From positions 1 to 64,000 of the forward strand of contig JAURVB010008927.1 in assembly GCA_033002965.1 (NCBI GenBank): a DNA stretch of 64,000 nt, in the 5' to 3' direction. The notes beneath the pieces are model-generated. The model did not search any database. It worked only from the letters and a program-made list of their open reading frames with translations, and was not told the DNA's origin. Below, one piece after another: positions 27,096-38,627 of this stretch. Every line of letters starts with the position of its first letter. The stretch's first letter is position 1. The translations under genes were made by a program, and so were the position numbers. This stretch comes from Piper betle (taxonomy: Eukaryota > Streptophyta > Magnoliopsida > Piperales > Piperaceae).

Positions 27096-29304
27096 TCACT
27101 CCTAAAAAGATTCCTGCACAGGATTTAGTAGAACTTTGATAGGCCTTGACTCTCCATTTTCATCTGCTACGTCGATACATTGAGAAAGTGGGGGTGGCAA
27201 TTACCCTGACAGCTTTCTGAATCCGACAACATTTAAATTGTCTGAAGTGTTTTGTTTTGTATGCATTGGTTGTCTGACTATGATGATGTGATTGATTGGA
27301 CCTGCAAAATAAAAGGAATCAACCTATGTTATGCCTTCTTAAGCGCATACCTTTAATAACGGCACTCTATTTCTTTCACACATAAAAGGCTTTGGAAATT
27401 GAATTTATTATAAGGAAGAAAGTGGGAACCAACTGGCTGACGATGAAAACCAAATGCTAACAAGATAACTAAGAATGCAAAATAAGGGATAATCAGAAAC
27501 AAATAGCTTGAAATAGCACAAAGATAAACACCTTTTGCATGATTGAAAACACGGAAAACATGGACTTTTTGTGTTTCTGGCCGAATTGTGCCATCCTCTG
27601 ATCCAGATAACAATGAAATGCCATCTCTGTATTATGCTAAGCAAGTAACAGCCTTAATGTAGAAAAGAAAGTTTGCTTAAAGAAAATAGGTGCAAACAGG
27701 AAATGCCAGGTAAAAAAAATGAAATGAAAGTACTTTTTTAAGGAACTAAAACCTGAAAACTAACAGTAAATATAAGGAAATGGAAGTGCAATCCTGATAC
27801 GGTCTTCAGATTATTCCAAGGCACATGATGCAAAATTACAGGCTAATCATTATTTCACAAAGATAATAGATGCAAGAGACCCACTGCAATGAAACCGCAC
27901 CTAAAGAGCTTGGAATATAAACATCAAAGATTCTCAGGGATTCAAAGAAGATAATTTGAATCCCGGCACTTAAATATTATTACTTCAGCAAATTCTTCAT
28001 TTCAAAGATGGAGACACTCATAAACACAGTCTAGCAAAGTAACACTCACAAACAAATGATGACAAGTATATAAATAGTGATAAAAAACTTAAAAGCGACA
28101 AAAAAATTAATGCTAACTGTGAGTGTTCTGTCCTGCTATATGAGCAATATCCGAAGTATATGAAGTCACTCCCAGGCATTTGGCTAACCTAACCAACTAA
28201 ATCCAACAAAGCTACCTGACTTTGGAAAAATATCACTTGCATGCGCAATTCTGTGGCACATGTATGCAAAAACAGGTTCTTTCTTTGAAAAAATAAAATT
28301 TTAGAGATTGGAGAGTAGGTGGGAGGCCTAAGAAGCCCACATTAACATTTGTTAGTCAAAATGACCCAAATATATAAGAGCTTTTACATTTATGTAAAGA
28401 ATCCCCAATCCTGCTTTGACCACTTACAACATACACATTGCAGTCAGATTAACACAAAGTTGAGTTAAGAGTCACAGTAAGGGTAATAACAATACTCGAA
28501 GATTAACATGTAGTTAAAAGTTAAACAAAAAGGGAGCCAAGGACTACCTGTGATATGATAAAGAACCTAGAATATGGGACGCATGACTACCACCTGATAA
28601 GCTAACAACATTAAGTGCAGCAATGTATATTTTACTATCCTTACATCCAGCATTAAAAACATGTTCCCCAGGATCCAGGGCAACTGCATCAACTATTGCT
28701 GGAAAGTCAGTTGTTCTCAACAGAGTTCCTCTCGTTAGGCTCCAAATCTGAGAATTAAAAACAGATAAAAAGAAAATGAAAAAAAGACTCCGTTGCTAAA
28801 AATAACAAACAAACAACTTTTTGGATAGCTAAAATGGAACGACATAATCCAAGATACGGATCAGATTAAATCCAATAATTACGCTATATAATATTACAAC
28901 ATACCCAAGAAAAGGTGTGAATACATCAGAAATAATATATGAATAATATCGAGAGATTGAAAGCACCAAGACTTGAGACGGTTCCATGCAGAGTCTCTAG
29001 CAACAATTTTAAAGTCCAATATCAGATATACAAAAGATCACCAGCTGAAATTCCAATAGGCAGGAGCCTGAAACCTCAAGATCAAAACATGAGTTATTCT
29101 AACATAGATCAAGACAATGAATTAGAATAAGATGATGCAGGGGAAAAGAAAGGACGGACTTGGAGATAAACATATTACTACTGCCAACTAGGAGACTAAG
29201 ATATGTCATTTCAACGAACCCTAATGCGCCTCTTTACTAGGACTAACATAACAAATAACATGAACAAGACCACTTCGCCTAATGCCCAGCACCTACAAGA
29301 CTCT

Positions 29305-29770
29305 TAATGGACCTAATGCCACATGAATACAATACTCTCCAATACATAATACTTTCAGACATGGCCCATCTAGGTACATGACAGAGTTCTGCTAGAAAGG
29401 GCCGACGATGCAAAGCCCTATTATCCAAAGTGAATTTTAAGAATTTTCTCGTGATATACTAGAAATTCTTCCACATAGTGATCTTTAAATACTAGAATTC
29501 TGCTAGAAAGGGCCATTTTCTCGTGATATACTAGAAATTCAGACCTGATGCCACATAGGGATGTTTAAATACTAGAATATTAAAAATTTTCTTCGAGGAC
29601 CTAATGAAACTAGTACTCAAAATTAAGAATTTTCTTGCGGTGTACTAGAAACGCTAATGGACCCAATGCAACATGAATCCAATACTATCCAATAGCCTAA
29701 CACTTCTATAAATGGCACATTTACGTACATAACAGAATTCTGCTATAAAGGGCAGACAATAACAAGCCTA
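29305..29770. repeat. Degenerate direct repeats in a pseudogene intron
   Basis: gttctgctagaaagggcc-type phrases occur near 29385, 29496 and 29738. The block aatgccacatgaatacaata (near 29318) recurs diverged near 29663, each followed by a tctgcta...aaagggc phrase. The unit is about 345 bp with internal copies. It is probably a tandemly duplicated repeat in an intron. Confidence 0.5.
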
Positions 29771-30116
29771 CTACTCAAGATATTTATGAATTTTCTCTTG
29801 ATACTAAAAACTCTTCCAGATCTTTCTAAAGACAATTAGCTGCATAAAGCATGTTGTCAGCACTTTGCAGTATTTTCTTTTACTGTCAGTGGCTCAGCTC
29901 CAATACCTCTTGAAATATCAAAAGAAATTTAATTATCCGATTTGATCCAAAAAAATGGAAAACATATACAAAATATCAAAATTTCAGGACTTCCTTCAAT
30001 AGTGTTTCTAAAGAAAACATTTAAGTAAAACAATGGTCAAAGAAAAAAGTGGTACTTAATACCAACTTATAAGTTCATTTATGGATCAGGGTCATAAAGG
30101 CCTCGATGAGACTCAC

Positions 30117-30153
30117 TCCCTCCCTTCCTCGCTCCCTCCCTCTCTCTCTCTCT

Positions 30154-30190
<37 letters not shown>

Positions 30191-30262
30191 TCCCTCTCCC
30201 TCCCTCTCCTCTCTCCCTCTCTCTCCCTGTCTCCCACTCCCTCTCCCTCCCTCTCTCTCTTA
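30117..30262 (+). repeat. CT-rich microsatellite
   Basis: About 145 bases of (ct)n and (ccct)n with no purine except scattered single a/g positions. It lies inside the WD40 pseudogene intron; on the transcribed minus strand it is GA-rich. Confidence 0.9.
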
Positions 30263-31735
30263 GGGAAACCTAATAAAATGAACTAGGTAAAATACATTGA
30301 AATATAGGCCGTTAACATACAACTTGTGCTAGAGAAGGGACTGTCAATGTCCTGCATCAACCAACTTGATATATCATTAAATATCATTAAATATAAGGTA
30401 CTGAAGTAGTGATAAAAACAGACGCTACGAACCTTACAAGTTCGGTCTAGAGAAGAGGATCTGACAATGCATTGTAACATCCATATCCGGATGTGATCGA
30501 CGTGACCTTCAAAGTGTGCTTTGCAAAATAAAATTTATGAAGTTCACTTGACTGAGCATTCGTTGATGAGTCAAACACCCTACAAAATAAACAAAACATC
30601 ATGAATTGTTGAAAACAATAAATATTAGAGGTTTAATAATAGCAAATCTTACTTGCAGAGGGAATGTACTTTTATGCCTCCATCCTCGGCACCAGATATT
30701 AAGAATGATTCATCATCGAAAAATTGCAAACATGTAACAGCTTGAAAATGTGCATGCCACTTCTTCATTAATCTACCACTTGCAACCTTAAACAAGATCC
30801 ACCGAAAATTGAGAAGGGCTTAGTCACTCAGTAAACAAGTCGTGCACAAGAAAAATAAGATAAACAGGTAAAAGCAACTTGCCTCCCACAAGTATAAGTA
30901 GCCAGATGAACTTCCCCAACGATAAAAACTTCCATCTAAATTTGGTGCGAGTGGATTGACGGGCTTGGGTAAACTTTTAACCTCGGGTTGTGCCTGGATA
31001 CAGAATGCAAAAAGGAAGGAATAGCCAAAATCTCATTGAAAGACCAAACTTGTGTGTGGATAACATGGTTGAATGTATAACGGATAAATAAATGTAAGGC
31101 TGCAAGCAGGGGATACTATAGTGGTTACCTAGTTAGAAGGAAGAAATAATCAGGAAATGAAGAGACTAGACTATTTGCATAAATGGAAGCCTCAACGTAT
31201 TTTAAAAAGAACAAGCCATGAAAAGAAATCTTCTTCTCCAAATCTCTTCTCTATCATCTAATTATTCATCTACTCTTCTTCTCTGATTCACCTATCATCT
31301 AATTTCTCCACCAACCTTTAATCCCCATCATCTCCTCCCAAAAGTCAACTCCTCCAATTCCTCCATTCCTTCACTAATGCTCATTTTGTCATCTTTCTCT
31401 TCCACTTCCAATCCATCTCAAATTATTCGGGGCACCACTTGATCGTCTTATTACCCACCCATCATATTGATGTCCATCAAGACATTAATTTATAAAATAT
31501 CAAGCTATAACAAGCTAAAATCATACAAGCAGCATCATCTAAACCAAACCAATGCCGTCAACTAACACTAACATAGGCATACAAAGTTAGAACTAGATAG
31601 GCAACAGCATTCACTGATAACAAACCCCACCCATAAAGGAAAAAAAGAAGCGATACCTTGTTACAAGACCAGTGGAGGACGCAACCATTGGAAGGGGGAA
31701 GAGGAGTTTGGTGGCCGGGATGAGGCAAGGAAAAA

Positions 31736-32570
31736 AATCAAATTCTTCTAATTAGTGAAATAATAACAAAAATAACAATAATAAAAAGATTCCACTAATA
31801 AAATTAAATAAATCAAATTATTAATCTGTATGTACGTTCCGGTTCAAATATTATGATCTATTATTTTAGTCAATTACGGATTTTACTCGGTTATATTTTA
31901 AACTCTAATTGCATGAAATGATAGCTTACAATAATTTTATTCATTTGTTAAATTTATAATATTTTTATTAACTTTTAATTCCCGCTAATAATAAAAAAGA
32001 GGTAAGAAGTAGGTGGTTCAAAAGTTCACCTAATAATGTTATAATTAAATAGAAAAAAATTATAATAATTAAATGAAAACATATATTATAATAATTTTAT
32101 TTTATTTTTTATTAATCAAATCTTTTAAATTTTATTCTTTTACCGATAAGAAGAAAGTTTACCAATATTTTGTCAGCAAGGAAGGAACTAAAAATCAATA
32201 AAAATTAGAAGAACCAACTAATTCATAAAAATATAATAAAAAACTAAATCAAACTATTTATATTATATATTCTATATAATTATCATAGTCTATCTTTTAT
32301 TTATTATATTTATGGCATTATTTATTTTATTTTATTTTTATTTATGCATACATTTTATTTTATTTTATTTATTTATAAAGGGACCCTCTTCTTATTGGAA
32401 GATTAAGTGGCCATTGAAAATACTGCAAAAATAAAAGATATTTTTATTAACGAGGTTCGTTTCTTCTTCTTTTTTTAAAGAAAAAGAGGTCCAAAATCCT
32501 ATTAACTTAGTACCCATTTTACCCTCCACCCATTAAACCAGCAGTCCCCAACCGTAATTACACATCCAAC
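31736..32570. other. AT-rich intergenic DNA upstream of the HSP20 gene
   Basis: Very AT-rich, dominated by tttatttta/ataataata runs. No gene is seen. It meets the WD40 pseudogene abruptly at its truncated 5' end, which suggests a rearrangement breakpoint. Confidence 0.5.
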
Positions 32571-32576
32571 TGATTG

Positions 32577-32633
32577 GAAGCTTCCAGCCCATTCGGGACC
32601 GAACAGGGAAGACGCCCATAGAAGCTCCCAGAA
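32577..32633 (+). promoter_or_regulatory. Heat-shock element cluster of the HSP20 gene
   Basis: ggaagcttcc (32576-32585) contains the inverted HSE unit GAAnnTTC. It is followed by ttcgggaccgaa (32592-32603) and gaagctcccagaa (32621-32633), a GAAnnTCCnnGAA near-match to the three-unit HSE. A TATA-like tgtatatct lies at about 32649-32657. Spacing (110-190 bases before the ATG) and gene identity support heat-shock factor binding. Confidence 0.6.
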
Positions 32634-32766
32634 CCATCTCCCCCATCTGTATATCTTCCCTCACTTGCTTCCCACCTCCAAAGCAGATCAATCTCTGTGC
32701 AACACAACCGACCCAACAATCCCATCACTCTTTACATAGCTAAGTTAGCAAGCGCTCACAGAAGGG

Positions 32767-33237
32767 ATGGACGTAAGAGTGTTCGGCCTCGACAACCCCA
32801 TCCTGTCCACCCTGCACCACCTCATGGACGTGCCGGAGGAGGCGGAGAAGTCCTTCAACGCGCCGACGAGGACCTACGTCCGGGACGCCAAGGCCATGGC
32901 CGCCACCCCGGCCGATGTGAAGGAGTACCCCAACTCCTACGTCTTCGTCGTCGACATGCCGGGGCTCAAGTCCGGCGACATCAAGGTGCTGGTGGAGGAC
33001 GACAACGTGCTGGTGATCAGCGGGGAGAGGAAGCGAGAGGAGGAGAAGGAAGGGGCCAAGTACGTGAGGATGGAACGGCGGGTGGGCAAGTTCATGCGCA
33101 AGTTCTCGCTGCCGGAGAACGCCGACACCGACGGCGTCTCCGCCGTGTGCCAGGACGGGGTGCTGATCGTGACCGTAAAGAAGCTGCCACCGCCAGAGCC
33201 GAAGAAGCCCAAGTCGATTGAGGTAAAGGTTGCTTGA
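32767..33237 (+). CDS. Cytosolic class II small heat-shock protein (HSP20)
   Basis: Intronless, 156 residues (about 17-18 kDa), the normal size for the family. Residues 41-51 ([11 protein letters not shown]) are a hallmark of plant class II cytosolic sHSPs. The alpha-crystallin domain spans roughly 51-140, including [27 protein letters not shown] and the [11 protein letters not shown] strand. The tail [16 protein letters not shown] carries the IxV motif that docks on neighbouring subunits. These ATP-independent chaperones assemble into dodecamer-type oligomers and hold unfolding proteins during heat stress for HSP70/HSP101. The ATG at 32767 gives the canonical MD(V/L)R(V/I)FGLD start. Upstream HSEs indicate heat induction. 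High GC and the lack of an intron are typical of sHSP genes. A diverged repeat of its 3'UTR lies downstream. Confidence 0.95.
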   Translation: MDVRVFGLDNPILSTLHHLMDVPEEAEKSFNAPTRTYVRDAKAMAATPADVKEYPNSYVFVVDMPGLKSGDIKVLVEDDNVLVISGERKREEEKEGAKYVRMERRVGKFMRKFSLPENADTDGVSAVCQDGVLIVTVKKLPPPEPKKPKSIEVKVA

Positions 33238-33244
33238 GCCATTT

Positions 33245-33855
33245 CTATATGAATTTGCAGTGTTTGGGAATGGTGTGTGTGTGGGTGTATAAGAAAGAGA
33301 GACAGAGTGGGTGCTCCCGTTTTGTGTCTCTGGTTTAGGTGTGAGTGTTTTCTACTTGGTGGAGTATGAGAGGGAAAGGTTAATGTTCTGAGAATATTGG
33401 GTTATGATACCGTAAATGTTTCAGACGTTATCTGATGAATGAATTATAGTCTCGAATGGACCTAGAAGAAATTATTCTCTTCTTCACTCTCACCTTTTTC
33501 TTACTAGAACTCAAATGTTTGGTATTACAAGGGCAGTTTTTGCAGAAAGATGTGCTGTGGGAATATAACATTTGGGAATGCAATGTTCAGTTTTAACTTT
33601 GTCGATGAGAAATTATTAAGCCAGTAATAATTTTACTTACATGTGAATTTAGAGTATATGGTCATTAATGGGTCGAGTAGTCGGAGTGTTTGGTAGTGCC
33701 GTGAGCGTATGTTTTACAAGGGAGATAGAACGTGTGCTCTGTTTTGTGTTTATGGTTTAAATGCGAGTGTTTTTGCTTGAAGGAGTGAAGAGGAAAAATG
33801 GTTATGGAAATATGAGGCTAAGGTCAGCAGATGTTTGAAAGTTTATTGAGTGACT
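33245..33855 (+). repeat. HSP20 3'UTR and a diverged second copy
   Basis: The segment just after the stop codon (about 33260-33400: ...gtgctcccgttttgtgtctc, ggtttaggtgtgagtgtttt, ggagtatgagagggaaa) recurs at about 33680-33835 as gtgctctgttttgtgttta, ggtttaaatgcgagtgttttt, ggagtgaagaggaaaaa. Both are in the same orientation, about 420 bp apart. No second coding region accompanies the copy. Confidence 0.65.
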
Positions 33856-33859
33856 AAAA

Positions 33860-34540
33860 TTTGGATTTTCTTTTTCGTTGGCTGGTAGATGAGAATCATG
33901 AGATTGTTTGGCTACAGGTTATTATGCTCTGTAGACATTTGAAATCTTATTACACTCTTGAAATTAATTAGTTATCATACAGCTAGCTCCTAAAATTCAC
34001 TTCCATCAAAATCTTTCTTATTCAACTTCCAAGAAAACAATAAACTTTTGTCAAGAAGAATTATTGAAAACATTGCAACTGCTTAAAGCCAACAAAATAC
34101 CTAAGGAAGATGAATGAAATCATTACACGCTACACGTATCATGAAAATTGGAAATCATATAAAACTGCAAAGCAGTCTTTGCATGCATGAAATACACTTT
34201 AAATCTAGATACCTGCAGTGAACAACATTAACTTGCAACAGACGTATTGAACAACGTACATATTGAAGAACGTTTTGGCAAATAACTCCTCATTGGCCCT
34301 TTTTTCTAAACAGCTCACCATGGAAAACACGAGTTAAACAGGACAAATTTCTTTGCCAGACACTCTTTAAAAAGGGCAAATCAAACTGTTCATTGATTGT
34401 CCAATCCCACATGATGTTATATTTCTTCTAAAGGAAGATGTGGAGCAATGACTAAGTTCAACATCAGCATATCAATTACAATATTCTACTTTCACACACG
34501 CAGAGAAGGGCAGTAAGCCTCCGTTACAAGGTCACATTTT
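33860..34540. other. Intergenic DNA between HSP20 and the SelK-like gene
   Basis: AT-rich, with no coding resemblance. The segment near 34500-34540 is probably 3'UTR of the minus-strand SelK-like gene. Confidence 0.45.
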
Positions 34541-34542
34541 AT

Positions 34543-36603
34543 TTAGCCTCCGCAGCAAGACCCGCAAGCAGGAAGTGCACCTGGGAATCGAAATGAACCT
34601 TGTAAATCAAATACCAAAAAGGACTGTAACTGTTACAAATAAGTGCAACCTCATCACAACTTACTGTGATCAATGCCGCGCACATTGTCGAGTCCACGAG
34701 GCGGCCCCCTTGGGCCACCACCATATGGTCCACCACCACCAGGACCTCCTCCTGGACCTCTGCCATCCCACTTTCTACTAGAGCCAGAACCCTTTTTATA
34801 TGCATCCGATTTGTCCATCTACATGACCAAATTGTAAGCCCTTAATGCTAAACACAATAAAATTGATGTCAAACATAATAAGAATAGAGCCAAGAATACA
34901 TACTGAGAACATTGTTGTGAAGAAAACACCAATAAGGTTGACAATGGACCAGAAGAAATGGGTAATAGTACTTAGCCTCCATATAGAGCGTTTGGATTTC
35001 ACGGTACCTGGTTCAGAGAATACAAGAGAACCAATTAAAGCTGAACTAACAGTTACATAAATTTCTGATAAAAAACTTGGAAATCATATCTAATAAAAAG
35101 CCCACAGCTACACTGACATTACTTCAATTCCATATCATTAAACTTGTTCAGACTGTTGTTCAACAAATTAATCAACAAAAGCTAACCAGAACAAAAAAAC
35201 AATTCTATATATAATACAGGCATTCCAGCATACCATTAGCATTGCTCTATAGGATAGAAATCAAAAGTTAGTAGGAAATATACAAAAGTAACTCCCTTTT
35301 TCACCAGATCATAGTTATCTTCCAAATGCTTTAGCATCACTAGAGAAATTTAACGCAGGTCCTCATTAAATATAAAATCAATATCAATAAAGCTGCTTGT
35401 ACCAACCCATATACGTGTAAATATTCTACAAAACTATTAATTGGCTGTAAGCAAGTAAAATAAAGATAAAAAAAATTACAATATATGACCAATTTATGTG
35501 CTCTCATGGCATTGTTACAATTAAAATGTTTAGCATTTTGAAACGAATTTAAGTCTTTGTTTATCTCAAACTCATGGGCAGGGGCATATGTTAGACAGAA
35601 GGTTCCAGGAAAATCACTTAGCATGTGTCCCTTCCAACCAAAAACAAAAATTACCATCATGTAAAACGTCAAAGTGTAAATAAAGCATAAGCAAATTTAC
35701 TATTTGATATAATCAAATTTAAAATTTCAAGCTTAAATGTTCACTTGTATTTTTTATCAAAATATTGAAAGGTGCAAATATCAATCATATTTTCTTTATG
35801 TGGTGGGGCTCTTTTATACTAAGCAATAGGTTACCATGAGGTCAGATCTTGTACACGCTTTTATCTAAATGCACATGAAAACTCAGCCCACATGTTTCAC
35901 TTTATGGAAAAAAAGAGATAGTAGTGCTAATACTAAATTGTGAAAATTGCAATTCTAATGTAGAATTAAGGTCTCAACCTGCCTTCATAGCCACAAAAGC
36001 TAATGATTTCGGGTTTCAATGGGTTCCTCAACTACCTCATCCCAATAATAACCAATTAAAAAGTTGACAAAATCAAGTGGTATGTGACCTTAGTGAAAAT
36101 ATGACGACTAACCAATTATGCAAACTCAACAACCATGTAAACTTTCCCAATCCCATAAGATAGTTAGACATACAAACCAGCAATACACATTCAACAACCA
36201 ATTCAACGTTGTCTAATACACTTGCTCAATCCACCAACACGTATGACGCTCAGAAGGCATACCAAGAAAATCAATATGGAACTGACAAAGAACAATAAAA
36301 GAAAAAAGAAAACCCTAAAAACTGCTCAACCAACACATCAAATTCACATGATTTTGGTTCGCCATGAACTAGAACACCATCAAATTTACCGTGCCCACAG
36401 GCTATCAAGCAACAACATAAAAGCATATTTAAAAAAAAATCCAACGGAGAAGCTTATGATAGCCATTTCACTAACACAACCATTTACGAAGAATTAATTA
36501 AAAGGTGAACCCACAAATACGGATACAAAAGACAAAGAAACCAGGAATAATTGATTGAATTGAAGGACGGAGAAGTTCTATCACCGTTCTCGACGTAGGC
36601 CAT
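34543..36603 (-). CDS. Selenoprotein K-like (cysteine homologue) ER membrane protein
   Basis: Four coding exons on the minus strand join in frame: 36603-36585, 35007-34904, 34818-34665 and 34580-34543, all with GT-AG introns (1577, 85 and 84 bp). The product is 104 residues: MAYVENG, a basic TVKSKRSIWRLSTIT, one membrane segment (about 23-41, HFFWSIVNLIGVFFTTMF), then a cytosolic Gly/Pro-rich tail (GGGPGGGGPYGGGPRGPPRG) and the terminus LPACGSCCGG. This matches the SelK/SelG family: a single-pass ER protein, in animals linked to ERAD, VCP/p97 binding and DHHC6 palmitoylation. Plants carry Cys where animals have selenocysteine, and no SECIS would be needed. The plant role is poorly known. The large first intron holds segment A of the local duplication, and the promoter plus exon 1 are copied at 40614-41421. 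All splice sites and the frame are intact. Confidence 0.88.
35512..36545. repeat. Duplication segment A (within SelK-like intron 1)
   Basis: About 1.03 kb nearly identical to 38621-39652. The few differences seen include one A in a homopolymer, taccgtgccc versus taccttgccc, and aattaattaaaaggtg versus aattatttaaaaggcg. It lies wholly inside intron 1, ending about 40 bp before exon 1. Short frames inside are conserved only because the DNA is. Confidence 0.9.
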
Positions 36604-37325
36604 GGCGGATTTTGTGTTTGCGATTGCTTCGATCTTTTTCTTCTTCCAAAGATAGGGGTCGGAGGACTAGAAGGGAGATGGTCGAGAGGGGATCAAGACG
36701 AATCGCGTGTTTCCTCCAATGAGCGCGCGCCACGCAATGTAAATTTGGATCTCCGTCGACTCCTTCCCGAAACCGGTATTATTTATTGTTATACTCGGCT
36801 CAACTCGATTTAAAGCTTACATTTAAACGTTTGAGATTGAATTCGACTCGAATTTGAAATTTTTGAGCCAAATTTAAATAAGGTTGTGTTCGATTCGACT
36901 TTACTCGACTATAATTTGAACTTAACTCAAATTTGACTTGTAGCTCAACTCGAATTCGACTCGATAAAATAATATATATTATAGTTTTTATATTATATTA
37001 TATATATATATAATAAAATAAATAATAAATGAAATAGTCCAGATGGTATTTATTTAAGTTAATGACCTCAAGGTTGTGGGTTTAATCTATATTGATTGTA
37101 TATTTTTTTAAGGAAGGCACTTTTGATTTTTAATTGACCTGGGTTCGAGCTCGAGAAAATTAAACAGTTTAAGTATATTTGAACTCGAGTCGAACTCGAA
37201 CATATATGTTCAAAACTTGTTTGATCATGAGTTGAGTTCGAATGAATTTCGAACTATTCGAGTCGAGTTCAAATACAAATTAAACTCGGCTCACTCGCTT
37301 GATTAGCACCTCTACACACAACCCC
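36554..37325. repeat. Duplication segment P (SelK-like exon 1 and promoter)
   Basis: Contains exon 1 (36585-36603), its 5' leader and upstream DNA, including a GAGTCGA/TCGAACTC-rich repeat (about 36790-37320). A diverged copy is at 40614-41421. Its outer part carries tRNA-like phrases (ccagatggt at 37040, gtgggtttaatc at 37075), so a SINE-like fragment may be embedded. Confidence 0.85.
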
Positions 37326-37685
37326 CCACCCCAACTCACACAATTCTATTGGTTTTTAATAAAACTTATTAAAAAAACAAAAGAATAATAATTTTTTTAA
37401 TAAAAGAATAATAATAACTAGCTAAATACCCTTGTCAACATTTGAAACTTATTAATAATGTATATTAAGAACATATGAAATTAACTCCAAAAATAAAATA
37501 ATAATCTTAATTGAATAACAATTAATAAGTAAAAATTTTAATTTGACTAAAATTTTAATAATTAAAATTTATTGTTTTAAAGATTTTTAATTAAGATAGA
37601 ATTATATTCTAATTTTCTCCTGATATAAATAACAAATAAATAAATATAAATATTAATTTATACAAAAATTTTAAGCTAAGTATGC

Positions 37686-38627
37686 ATTATTGTGAGAAAC
37701 TCTAATGAGTAATACAATTATAATAAATATGTTAAATTTTGCCCTTTTATAAAGAAATCCTATTACAGGTAGTATTATACTGCAAAATATTTTCTAATAG
37801 TAACTAATAATGACAATAAAAGTAAGTAAATAAGTTTATAAAATTATTGTGGGACTAAATTAACCGCAAGAAAAGAGTCAAAAAAAAAAACTCCAACACT
37901 TTAGTGTAAAAAGGTTGACTTTACCTCTGCTTACAAGAAATTTAAGATGAGTTAAAGGCTTTTTATCTCTATAGAGGCTATTATAATTTTTGATCAAAAG
38001 ATCATATCTTATTCCTTGGAAAAAGACTCCTTTCACTATCTTAGTTCACTCGCGGCTGTTAAAGACAACTTTCATCGTGGATGGCCGCGACAACGGTGAT
38101 GGCAGAAAAATCTACTTGTAATGAAAAGAAACAAATACAGTAAGTACATAAATTCACTTGCTTTGAGGGCATAGTCTTTTATCAAGCAGCTGCATTTTTA
38201 TCCAAAATAATGCACACAAGCTGGTTAGGCAGTAGACTGATTAATATTAGAGAGCATTTTGTATACGAGCCATAAAATCGAGCATAACAAAAGCTACAAA
38301 ATAGAAAAGCATTGATAATTAGTATCAATACAGATTGTGCATGCCTAACTTAAATGCGTATCTAATGGCTAATACATTAATACATATATTACGAAAGCTT
38401 TGCTCGGCTGCTCTGGCAAAAGAAAAAGGCCGCGTTGTTCAGTTTGTAAAATTATTAATATAAAAAAAGTTTGGAAGTTATTTTTGGTTCATAATACATA
38501 CCAAACTATAGTAATGCACCCCTCAAGTCAAATTGACATGATAGTAAACACATGTCAAAAGAGTATGAGCAATTCTGAATACTAAAGCTTGATGTTTACT
38601 GAATATATAGGCTTATTCTCTTGTTAC
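37686..38627. repeat. Duplication segment B, copy 1
   Basis: About 0.94 kb starting attattgtgagaaactc and ending cttattctcttgttac. Nearly identical to 39657-40600 and more diverged from 42706-43646. The third copy abuts the 3' end of UFM1, so B probably derives from UFM1 3' flanking DNA. Each copy holds the same 61-codon plus-strand frame (38400-38585 here), which I do not regard as a gene. Confidence 0.88.

Larger units (their letters stand above)
27100..31735 (-). pseudogene. RID3/IPI3/WDR18-like WD40 gene, decayed
   Basis: Seven exon-like segments on the minus strand line up in order with the RID3 (ROOT INITIATION DEFECTIVE 3; yeast Ipi3, human WDR18) family, which acts in 60S ribosome/Rix1-complex maturation. 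They are ~31735-31657 (...NGCVLHWSCNK), 30993-30883 (QPEVKSLPKPVNPLAPN), 30786-30653 (RLMKKWHAHFQAVTCL, then SGAEDGGIKV), 30579-30433 (KHTLKVTSITSGYG), 28747-28548 (TRGTLLRTTDFP, then FNAGCKDSKIYIAALN), 27652-27532 (LLSGSEDGTIRPETQ) and ~27200-27102 (LPPPLSQCIDVADENGES). Splice sites are mostly GT-AG; the second exon uses GC. Lesions: the first ~70 codons are missing; a frameshift falls between TSGYG and SSSLDRTCKV; a TAA at 27632-27634 interrupts AVTCLA; the usual VWD after GTIR is deleted; and no clean C-terminal coiled coil follows. It is therefore probably non-functional; a functional copy is expected elsewhere. Confidence 0.75.

Noticed and set aside
32697..33221. 174-codon frame overlapping the HSP20 gene
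   Set aside because: An out-of-frame reading of the GC-rich HSP20 coding region; the 156-residue HSP20 frame is unmistakable.
37035..37085. tRNA-like A/B box phrases in segment P
   Set aside because: No foldable tRNA; probably a SINE-like fragment, not a tRNA gene.
38400..38585. 61-codon frame repeated identically three times (also 40373-40558 and 43421-43606)
   Set aside because: Conservation is explained by recent DNA duplication of segment B; the peptide resembles nothing known and probably lies antisense in UFM1 3' flanking DNA.
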